The notes under the pieces: generated by a model | What the model was told of the DNA's origin: nothing | Database searches by the model: none | Seen by the model: the letters and a program-made list of their open reading frames with translations, nothing else | Part shown: positions 46,562 through 54,800 of the stretch, one piece after another | Layout: every line of letters starts with the position of its first letter | Numbering within the stretch: position 1 is the stretch's first letter | Assembly (NCBI RefSeq): GCF_002242805.1 | Contig: NZ_MCGQ01000010.1 | Coordinates: 1 to 64,000 of the forward strand | DNA: 64,000 nt | Reading direction: 5' to 3' | Source: Streptomyces diastatochromogenes | Lineage (GTDB): Bacteria > Actinomycetota > Actinomycetes > Streptomycetales > Streptomycetaceae | Made by a program: the position numbers and the translations under genes

Positions 46562-46603
46562 CTGATGAGCGGCCCTGACAGGAATCTGATGGATTACTGA
46601 CGC
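46562..46603 (-). promoter_or_regulatory. SARP-type array before P450 B
   Basis: CTGATGA (46562), CTGACAG (46575), CTGATGG (46586) and CTGACGC (46597) have spacings, from far to near the gene, of 11-11-13 bp. This is the same layout as the plus-strand array at 57884-57925. Confidence 0.65.
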
Positions 46604-46695
46604 GTTTTCAGCCAGTAAATGACTGGTTTCCGCTTGGCAAAAAGGGAATGTTGCGTTCTGAACATTCGGCCGGAATGGCCTTCCGTACACGCGAA

Positions 46696-46727
46696 AAGGG
46701 GGCCGGCGAGTGCTCGCCGGCCCCCTT
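46696..46727 (-). terminator. Strong intrinsic terminator after MFS exporter 2
   Basis: AAGGGGGCCGGCGAG and CTCGCCGGCCCCCTT form a perfect 15-bp stem with a 2-base loop. On the minus strand TTTTCGCG follows. Confidence 0.88.
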
Positions 46728-46750
46728 CGGGGACGCGTTTCGGACGTCGG

Positions 46751-48223
46751 TCAGGCAGCGGCCTGCCTCGCCCGCGGCAGCAGCTGCACCAGAGCCGCCA
46801 CCAGGACGCAGAACCCGGCCTGCACCAGCAGGCTGGTGCCGAAGGCGTGTGCGTAGGAGTGGGCGTCGATCCGGTGCCCCGCCACGCTGAAGAAGACCAC
46901 GCCGATCACCGCGATGCCGATGGCGTTGCCCATCTCCTGGGCGGTGGAGAAGACACCGGACGCGGCGGCCGCGTGGTGCGGGGCCACCCCCTCCAGGACC
47001 AGCGAGGTGAGCGGGGCGACGACGAAGCCCATGCCGAACCCGCCGAGCACCATGGCCGGGATGCACCAGGCCACGGAGCCGCTCGTGTCCAGGTGCCACA
47101 CGGTCTCGGCCAGCGCCAGGTCACCCGCCGCCAGCAGCACGGCCCCCAGGGCCAGCACCTGCTTGCCCAGCTTGGCCGCGGCCTTCGGCGCCTGCACCGA
47201 GCCGACGAAGAAGCCGAGGCCGAGCGGGATGAACAACAGCCCGGACCGCAGCGCGGACTGGCCGCGGCCCTCCTGCAGATACAGCGCGAGAACCAGGAAG
47301 AAGGAGGCCATCGCGGCGAAGAACACCAGCAGCGAGACCACACCCACGCCGAACGCGCGGTCCTCGAAGAGGCTCGGGTTGACCAGCGGCGACTTACCGC
47401 GGGCGGCCTTTCGGCGCTGGGTGTACCAGAACCCGGCCAGCAGCGGCACGGCGGCCACCAAGCACTCCCAGGTCCAGGTGGGCCAGCCCTGCTCGCGGCC
47501 CTCGACCAGCGGCAGCACGACGGCGGTGAGCCCGGCGGTCACCAGGACCACACCGGTCAGGTCGAGGCCGGTGTGCCCGTCGGCGCGGGACTCGGGCACC
47601 AGCTTCGGGGTCAGCAGCAGGACGACGGCGCCGATCGGCACGTTGATCAGGAAGATGGTCCGCCAGTCCCAGCCGAACACGTCCGCCTTGATCAGCAGGC
47701 CGCCGATCAGCTGCCCGAAGACCGCCGAGGCGCCGAGGGTCAGGCCGTAGGCGTTGAACGCGGCGACCCGGGCCTTGCCCGTGTACGTCGTGGTCAGGAT
47801 GCCGAGGACCTGCGGGATGACCAGCGCGGCCGCGGCGCCCTGCACCGCGCGCGCCGCGATCAGCTCGCCCATGTTCGGCGCGATGCCGCAGGCCAGTGAG
47901 GCGAGCGTGAACAGGGCCAGGCCGATGGAGAAGATCCGCCGGCGGCCGTAGAGGTCGCCGAGCCGGCCGCCGGTGATCAGCATGGCCGACAGACCGATGT
48001 TGAACGTGGCGGCGACCAGCTGGATCTCGGCCGAGGTGGCGTGCATCCCCTGTTGCAGCGAGGGGATGGCCACGTTGACGATGAAGAAGTCGAGGTTGGT
48101 GATGAACAGGCCGGCCAGCACGACCAGAAGCGCGCCCGCGCCGGGTGCTCCGGCGGCCTCCTCGATGTCCGGTGGCGGTGCGGCCGAGGCCGCGCTGCCG
48201 GTCAGTTCCGCTTCGGTGGTCAT
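46751..48223 (-). CDS. DHA2-family MFS drug exporter 2
   Basis: This 490-residue, 14-helix transporter has motif A GGRLGDLYGRRRIF and AAAASGVFSTAQEMGNAIG near the end. It is a paralog of exporter 1. ATG 48223 follows GGGAGG. Two 11-bp-spaced CTGAC heptamers (48346, 48357) lie upstream, and a strong terminator lies behind, so it forms its own transcription unit. It probably exports the product or a second congener. Confidence 0.9.
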   Translation of the reverse strand: MTTEAELTGSAASAAPPPDIEEAAGAPGAGALLVVLAGLFITNLDFFIVNVAIPSLQQGMHATSAEIQLVAATFNIGLSAMLITGGRLGDLYGRRRIFSIGLALFTLASLACGIAPNMGELIAARAVQGAAAALVIPQVLGILTTTYTGKARVAAFNAYGLTLGASAVFGQLIGGLLIKADVFGWDWRTIFLINVPIGAVVLLLTPKLVPESRADGHTGLDLTGVVLVTAGLTAVVLPLVEGREQGWPTWTWECLVAAVPLLAGFWYTQRRKAARGKSPLVNPSLFEDRAFGVGVVSLLVFFAAMASFFLVLALYLQEGRGQSALRSGLLFIPLGLGFFVGSVQAPKAAAKLGKQVLALGAVLLAAGDLALAETVWHLDTSGSVAWCIPAMVLGGFGMGFVVAPLTSLVLEGVAPHHAAAASGVFSTAQEMGNAIGIAVIGVVFFSVAGHRIDAHSYAHAFGTSLLVQAGFCVLVAALVQLLPRARQAAA

Positions 48224-48345
48224 GGGACGACCCTCCCTAGGTCGTTTCGTGCTGGTGGAATCCGGGCCGCGGGGTGTCCGCGACGCACTGCGGGGCGCGG
48301 GACGGCACCCGGAACGCAGTCATCGGGTCACTGTCCCGCGCCCCG

Positions 48346-48363
48346 CTGACACGGCGCTGACGC
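48346..48363 (-). promoter_or_regulatory. Pair of SARP-type repeats before MFS exporter 2
   Basis: CTGACAC (48346) and CTGACGC (48357) are spaced 11 bp, 123 bp before the exporter start and between it and the thioesterase stop. Confidence 0.5.
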
Positions 48364-48387
48364 GGCCTCGCGGATCGGCCTGACGAC

Positions 48388-49188
48388 TCAGCCCGCGGCC
48401 TTGGCCACGGTCCGCTGCAGTCGGTGCGCGAAGTGCGCGGTGACGGCCTGGGCGTGCGTGTCGATGTAGAAGTGGCCGCCCTCGTACTCGTTGTGGCCGA
48501 GGTAGGCGGGGGTGCGCCCGGCCCAGTGGGTCATGGCGTCCGGGGCCTCCTGCAGCGGGTCGCTGCGGCCGCCGTAGGAGGCGAGCGGGCAGGTGACACC
48601 GGCGCCGTCGTCCTCGTAGTCGCCGGCGACCCGGAGGTCGGCGCGGAGTGCCGGTACGACGAGCGCGAGCATCTCGGGGTTGTCGTACACCTCGGCCGGG
48701 AACGAGCCCAACTTCTTGATCCACTCGATCAGTTCGGGCTCCGGCATCCGGCTCTGCTCCTCCGTCGGCTGGAAGAAGCCCACGGGCGACCAGCCGGACA
48801 TGCCGACCATCACCGGTGCCGGCCCGCCCTCCTCCTCCATCTTGATCGCCAGCCGGAACGCCAGCTGGGCGCCGAGGCAGTGGCCGAAGAAGGCGAAGGG
48901 CCGCTGGTCGAGGTCGTTGAGGACCGCCTCGTGCAGGGCGTCCAGCAGCGGCCAGAAGTTCTCGTAGGTCAGCTCCTCGCGGCGGTTGTGCCGGCCGGGC
49001 AGGGTCACCGCCTGCGGCGCGATGTCCGGGGGCAGCAGGCTCTCCCAGTCGCGGTAGATGATGGCGCCGCTGCCTGCGTGGGGCAGCAGGAACAGCCGGA
49101 TGGAGGCGTCGGGCGAGGGCTCCACGGGATGGAACCAGTGCCCCTCGCTGGACATCTGGCTGCCGACGGTGCCGATGGCGGTGGTCAC
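48388..49188 (-). CDS. Type II thioesterase with cysteine nucleophile
   Basis: This 266-residue alpha/beta hydrolase of the GrsT/TEII family (LFLLPHAGSGAIIYRDW opening) normally clears misprimed carriers of a PKS. The nucleophile motif, usually GHSxG, reads GHCLG: serine is replaced by cysteine, checked in the DNA (TGC). The Asp (GGRSDPL) and the His (EGGHFYI) are kept, so it may still be active, perhaps with changed hydrolysis/transfer balance. GTG 49188 overlaps the LLM stop (GTGA), placing it last in the ACP-PKS operon. Confidence 0.88.
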   Translation of the reverse strand: MTTAIGTVGSQMSSEGHWFHPVEPSPDASIRLFLLPHAGSGAIIYRDWESLLPPDIAPQAVTLPGRHNRREELTYENFWPLLDALHEAVLNDLDQRPFAFFGHCLGAQLAFRLAIKMEEEGGPAPVMVGMSGWSPVGFFQPTEEQSRMPEPELIEWIKKLGSFPAEVYDNPEMLALVVPALRADLRVAGDYEDDGAGVTCPLASYGGRSDPLQEAPDAMTHWAGRTPAYLGHNEYEGGHFYIDTHAQAVTAHFAHRLQRTVAKAAG

Positions 49189-50186
49189 GACTGCGTACTC
49201 CCAACGGTGGTGGACGAACCGAGGGCGCGTACCGCGGGCAGCAGCACCTCGGCGATCTCCTTCAACTGCGGCTCGGGGTCCAGGGATCCGATCCGTACGA
49301 CCAGGTGCCGGGCACCGGCGCGGACGTAGCCGCCTAGCCACTCGGCGCACTGCTCGGCGCTGCCCCAGGCGTAGGCCTGGATGCTGCTCATCTGCTCCAG
49401 GGAGCGGCCGTAGTAGTGGCTGATGTAATGCTCCAGTTCGGCCTTGGCCGCGGCCTCACTGGCGTTGACCGTGACGGTGGCGTACAGGGCTGGGACCACC
49501 GCTTCGGCGCCCCTGCCCGCCTCTTCCGCGAGTTCGGCGATACGACGGCGGGCGCGGGCGTAGGCGTCGACGTCCGGGAGGAAGGGCAGCCAGCCGTCGT
49601 AGCGGGTCGCCACGCGGGCCAGGACCTTGGGGGTGTCGCTGCCGGCCAGCCAGAGCGGCGGGCCGCCGGGGATCGCGGGCGCGGGGAGCCGGTCCAGGTT
49701 CTCGGCCTGCCAGAACTTCCCCTGGAACTCGGTGGGTTCGCCCTCCTCACCCGACCGCCACGCCGTGCGCCACAGTGCGGTGATCTCGTCGAGGCGGCCG
49801 ACGCGGCCCTGGAAGGAGGCCCCGACCGAGGCGAACTCCTCCTCGGTCTCGGCCATCGGGAAGCCCGAACCGAGGCCGAGGACCAGCCGGTCGGCGGCGA
49901 CATGGCTGAGGCTCGCGACCATGTTGGCGCCGATGAGGGGGTGGCGCAGGGCGGGGGTGAGGGCGGCGGTGCCGACCGAGATGCGCGTGGTCGCTGCCGC
50001 CGCGGCCGAGAGTACGACCAAGGGGTCGAGGCGGGGGCGGGCGGTGAGGGAGTCTCCGGCCCACAGGGAGTCGAAGCCCAGCGCCTCCGCTTGGCGGGCG
50101 AAGTCCAGCAACGGGGCTGCCGCATAGGTGCCGTTGATGGCCTGCTCTCGGGTGGGCAGGAGGATGCCGATGCGTAGTGAAGTCAC
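49185..50186 (-). CDS. LLM-class flavin/F420-dependent oxidoreductase in the PKS operon
   Basis: This 333-residue luciferase-like barrel (RIGILLPTREQAINGTY; DSLWAGDSLTARPRLDPLVVLSAAAAAT; VLGLGSGFP) is of the kind that uses F420 or FMN. GTG 50186 overlaps the AMP-ligase stop, so it is co-translated with the PKS genes. A double-bond reduction or an oxidation of the growing or released chain is plausible, since the PKS lacks a working enoyl reductase (inference). Confidence 0.85.
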   Translation of the reverse strand: MTSLRIGILLPTREQAINGTYAAAPLLDFARQAEALGFDSLWAGDSLTARPRLDPLVVLSAAAAATTRISVGTAALTPALRHPLIGANMVASLSHVAADRLVLGLGSGFPMAETEEEFASVGASFQGRVGRLDEITALWRTAWRSGEEGEPTEFQGKFWQAENLDRLPAPAIPGGPPLWLAGSDTPKVLARVATRYDGWLPFLPDVDAYARARRRIAELAEEAGRGAEAVVPALYATVTVNASEAAAKAELEHYISHYYGRSLEQMSSIQAYAWGSAEQCAEWLGGYVRAGARHLVVRIGSLDPEPQLKEIAEVLLPAVRALGSSTTVGSTQS

Positions 50187-51784
50187 ACTGAACTCCCCAG
50201 TGGGTCCCTGGCGGGTGTCGTCAACTGCTCCCGTACCGCGCGGCGCAGGATCTTGCCCGACGGGTTGCGGGGCAGGGACTCGGTGAAGTGGTACGTGCCC
50301 GGGATCTTGTAGTCGGCGATGCGGCCCCGCAGGGACAGCAGGAGTTCCCGGGGTGTGGCGGTCGCGCCGGGCTGGAGGACGACCACCGCGTGCACGCTCT
50401 CGCCCCAGCGGTCGTCCGGGAGGCCGACCACCGCGGCGTCGGCGACGGCCGGGTGGGCCGCGAGGGCCTTCTCGACCTCGGCCGGGTAGATGTTCTGCCC
50501 GGCGACGATGATCGTGTCGTTGATGCGGTCGCACAGGTGCAGGTAGCCGTCCGCGTCGAGGTAGCCGGCGTCGCCCATGTGCAGCCACTCCCCCACCAGG
50601 GTGCGGGCGGTGGCCTCGGGCAGGTTCCAGTAGCCGAGCATCCGGGAGGGGGCGCGGACGCAGATCTGGCCGATGGCACCGGGCGGGAGCGTTGCGCCGT
50701 CGGGGCCGATCACCTTGACCTCGTTGCCGGGGTGCGGCTTGCCGACCGAGGTGAGGACGGTGCTGCCGGGGTGGTGGGCCTCGGGCGGGAGGCAGACCGC
50801 CACGCTGCCGGTCTCGGTGCTGGCGTAGATCTGCGCGAACTCGCAGCGGTAGGTCTCCAGGCACTGCTTGAGCAGCGTCTCGGACATCGGGGCGGCGCCA
50901 TAGGCGATCTTGCGCAGGGAGGCGAACGCCTCGGGGCCCGCGCCGCGTTCGGCGGCCATCGCCTGGAGCATGGCCGGGGCGGCGAAGGTGGTGGTGACCC
51001 CGTGGGCGCGGATGAGGCGTACAGCCTCCTGCGGGTCGAACTGGGGCATGATCACGTTCGTGCCGCCGGCGTTGAACGTGTGCAGGAACCAGCCGATGCC
51101 GGCGACGCCGAAGCCCGGCAGGGAGATCAGGGCGACGTCCTCGGGCCGCCAGTCGATCCAGTCCACGCCCTGCTCGCGGCTCGCGTGCGGCAGCGTGAAG
51201 AAGCTGCGGTGGGCGAGGACCGCGCCCTTGGGCAGGCCGGTGGTGCCGCTGGTGTAGATCTGGATGACCGCGTCGTCCGGGCCGGTGCCGGGCGTGAGGT
51301 CGGTGTCGGGCTGGTCGGCGGCCCAGGCGGGCAGGCCCGCGCCCCGGGCGGGTTCGCCGTCGGCGTCGGTGCCGTCGACCCGGATCACCCGGCGCAGTCC
51401 GCGCAGCTGGTGGCGGACGGTGGCGACGGTGTCCCAGAACTCGTCGTCGACGAAGATCAGGGCGGCGCCGGAGTCCCGCAGGATGTGGTCGACCTCGTTC
51501 GGGGTGAGCCGCCAGTTGACCGGCACCAGGACCGCGCCGGCCTTGGCGCAGGCGATCATCACCAGGTAGTAGTTGGCCGACTCGCGGCCCAGGTAGGCGA
51601 CCCGGTCGCCGCGCCGGACCCCGCTGGTGTGCAGGGCGTGCGCGGCGCTGTTGCTGTCGCGGTGGAGCTTCTCGTAGGTGGTGACGCGGCCCTCGCAGAC
51701 GATCGCCGGGTGGTCCGGGCGGCTTCCGGCGTGGGCCCGGGAGGAGTGGTGGAGCGTCCAGCGCTCCCTCGGTATGTCGGTCAT
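50183..51784 (-). CDS. Acyl-AMP ligase (acyl-CoA synthetase family)
   Basis: This 533-residue ANL enzyme has P-loop YTSGTTGLPKGA, YASTETGSV (A5), the GEWLHMGDAGYLDADGYL hinge region and the catalytic lysine in NPSGKILRR. It activates a carboxylic acid as adenylate and passes it to CoA or to a carrier protein. In an operon with a free ACP and an iterative-type PKS it probably loads the starter acid, or re-activates a released acid. It starts 25 bp after the PKS stop. Confidence 0.9.
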   Translation of the reverse strand: MTDIPRERWTLHHSSRAHAGSRPDHPAIVCEGRVTTYEKLHRDSNSAAHALHTSGVRRGDRVAYLGRESANYYLVMIACAKAGAVLVPVNWRLTPNEVDHILRDSGAALIFVDDEFWDTVATVRHQLRGLRRVIRVDGTDADGEPARGAGLPAWAADQPDTDLTPGTGPDDAVIQIYTSGTTGLPKGAVLAHRSFFTLPHASREQGVDWIDWRPEDVALISLPGFGVAGIGWFLHTFNAGGTNVIMPQFDPQEAVRLIRAHGVTTTFAAPAMLQAMAAERGAGPEAFASLRKIAYGAAPMSETLLKQCLETYRCEFAQIYASTETGSVAVCLPPEAHHPGSTVLTSVGKPHPGNEVKVIGPDGATLPPGAIGQICVRAPSRMLGYWNLPEATARTLVGEWLHMGDAGYLDADGYLHLCDRINDTIIVAGQNIYPAEVEKALAAHPAVADAAVVGLPDDRWGESVHAVVVLQPGATATPRELLLSLRGRIADYKIPGTYHFTESLPRNPSGKILRRAVREQLTTPARDPLGSSV

Positions 51785-51809
51785 CGTGGTTTCCCGTCCC
51801 TTGTGACTG

Positions 51810-54800
51810 TCACGCTGTCGGCGCCGGGGCGAGCTGCCCGTCGACGAACTGGGCCAGCGCGCGGACCGTGGGGTGGTCGTGGGTGAGGGAGGCCGGCAGG
51901 GGCAGCCGGAAGGTCTGCTCCAGTGCGGCCTTGACCTGCTGGGCCATCAGGGAGTCCAGGCCCAGCGACACGAACTCGGTGGACACGTCCAGCTCGTCGC
52001 CCTCCTCCAGGTGCAGGACGGCGGCGACCTTCTCGCGGACCACGCCGGTGACGGCGGCCAGGCGTTCGGCTCCGGGCAGCGCGGCCAGTGCCGTGAGGTC
52101 GAGGCCGGTGCCGTCGTCGTCGGGGGTCTGCCGGGCGAGCCGGTCGTAGAACAGGTCGCCGGTGACGCTGCCCGCCACATAGCGGTCCCAGTCGAACTCT
52201 CCGACGATCCGCTGGGTGCGCGGCCGCCCCCACAGCCGGGCCAGGGTGTCCAGGGCCCGGGTCGGGGAGAAGAAGCGGACGCCGCTGCGTTCGATCTCCT
52301 GGCTGAGGTGCTCCTCCAGGCGGGCCGACATACCGACCCGGGCCCAGGCGCCCCAGTTGACCGAGAGCCCCGGTACGCCGCGGCGGCTGCGCCACTCGGC
52401 GAGTGCGTCGAGCCCGGCGCTGGCGGCGGCGTAGTGGCCCTGGGTCGCTCCGCCGAGGACGGAGGCGATGGAGGAGTAGGTGACGAAGAACTCCAGCTCG
52501 GGGAAGGACTCCTCGGCCGCCTCGTGCAGCAGCCAGCCGCCGTACGCCTTCGCCGCCAGCTGGGCGTCGATCGACTCCCAGGTCAGCTCGGAGATCAGCT
52601 TCTTGTCGTAGGAGCCGGCGGCGTGCACGATCCCGCCGAGCGGGTACGGGCCCGCCGCGAGGTGCCGTACCAGGCGCTGGACGTCCTCGGAGCGGGAGAT
52701 GTCGGCGCGTACGACGTCGATCTCGGCGTCGGCGGCCAGGTCCGCGAGGACCGGTGAGGCCTCCTCGGTGGCCCGCCCGCTGCGGCTGACCAGGGTCAGG
52801 TGCCGGGCACCGAGGGCGACCAGCTTGCGGGCGGTGACCAGGCCGAGGCCGCCGAGACCGCCGGTGACCAGGTAGGTGCGGTCGGCGCGGAGTCCGGCCG
52901 GGCCCTCGTCGACGGGGTCGGTCTGCTCCTCGGCCGGGTCCTCGGGCAGCGTCACCCAGGTCCGTCCCGCCGGGTCGGACAGGGCGGTGCGCAGGGCCTC
53001 GCCGGTCTCGTCGAGCCGGAAGCGGGGCGCGGTGTCGTCGGAGCCGGTGGCGTGGACGACGGCCACCGCGGGGACGGTGAGCGTGGAGCGGAACGTGCCG
53101 TCGTGGCGGACCAGGACCTCGTCGCCGGGTGCGAAGCCGGTGCCGGCGGCCGCGGCGAGGACCGTGCCGCGGGCCAACTGGCCGAGCAGTGGGGGCGGTT
53201 CCTCCTCGGTCGCGTCCTCCTCGGCGCGCTCGGCGCGTCCGGTGTCCAGGGCGGTGCGGGCGTCCTCGGCGGTCAGGCCGACGGTGTGCACGCGGACCTG
53301 GACCTCCTCGGCCTCGGGTGCCCGGCCGGTGGCCGCGGCCGGCGCGAGGTCGGACAGGTCACCGGAGTCGGGGGCGCGCAGTTCGAAGCCGCCGGTCCAG
53401 GTGAGGGTCGAGTCACCGGCGAGCAGCCGGCGCACATAGCGGCGGCCGGGGCGGTGGGCGACCTGGTACTCGCCGGGCGGCTCGCTGCGCCACTCGTCGG
53501 CGAGCGGGGCGAGGCCGCTGCCCGGGGCGAGGTCCACCAGGGTGGTCCGGTACTGCGGGTACTCGGTCAGCAGCACCCGGCCGAAGCCCCACAGGGTGGC
53601 GGCGCCGAGGTGCCCGCCGTCGCCGGCCGGGTCGCCGGGCAGCCACTGGGCGCCCTCGGTGACCAGCCACAGCCGGGGTGGCCGCGGGGCGCCGGAGGCG
53701 TTCAACGCGCCGATGAGAGTGAGGAGTTCGTGGTAGTTGTCCTCGCACTCCACGCGCAGCCGGCCGTCGGACATGGGCGCCGGGCGCTGCCGCCAGATCC
53801 GGCAGACGTCGGTGACGGTGGGGTCCTCCAGGGCGGCCTTGAGGTCGGTGAGGTCGGGCAGCCAGGTGACCTTCAGACCGGGCTCGGCGGAGAGTTCGGC
53901 GGCGCGGACCGCGGACGGATCGAGCAGGACGACGTGCCGGGCCGGCGCGTGCTCCTTGGCGGGCAGCGCCCGGCGCACCCAGTCGGGGCGGTGCAGGAAC
54001 TGGCGGCGGCCACCGCGGCCCTCGGGCCGGGCCATGCGCACGCCGAGCAGCTCGGCGACCGGGTCGCCGTTCTCCAGCAGCAGCACGTCCGCCAGGCGCC
54101 GGTCCTGCTCGCCGCGGACCCGGGCGAGGACGCGCAGGTTCTCGCCGCGCGGTTTGCGGAAGTGCCGTACGGAGGCGATCTCGCGCGGCACGAACACCGG
54201 GCCCTCGGGGTCGAGGACGACCAGGGCCTGCACCGCGGCCTCCAGCAGTTCCGCCGGGACGTGCTCGACGGCGGTGGCGTCGCGGCCGGTCAGCTCGCCG
54301 GTGACCAGGCCGTCGCCGTGCCGGGCGGCGCGCAGCAGCAGCCGCATGCGGGGGCCCTGTGGGCGGCCGACGGAGGCGAGGTCGGTGTAGATGTCCTCGT
54401 CGTCGATCTGCTGCCCGGCGGGGGCGAGGGTGGCGTCCAGTTCCGCCAACTCCGAGACGGGGACGAGGGGTTCGCGTTCCGCGGCGACGACGGCGGTGGC
54501 GTGGATGTTCTCCTCGCCGCCGACGACCGTGAACACCTCGACCTCGGCGCCGCCGCCCGGGCGCGGCCGCCAGCGGGTGGTCAGCGCGGTCACGGTCTCG
54601 GCGGGCAGCTCCAGCGGGGCGAGCAGCCTCAGGTCGCGGACGGCGGAGCGGGCATGGCCCTGGACCGCGTCCTGCACGGCGAGCAGCAGGTCGACGTAGG
54701 CGCCGGCCGGCAGGACGGTACGGCCGCCGTCGGCGAGGTCGGCGAGCGCGCCGAGTTCCTCGGTGGTGAACTCGGCGTTGAACTCCCGTACCCCGCTGGC

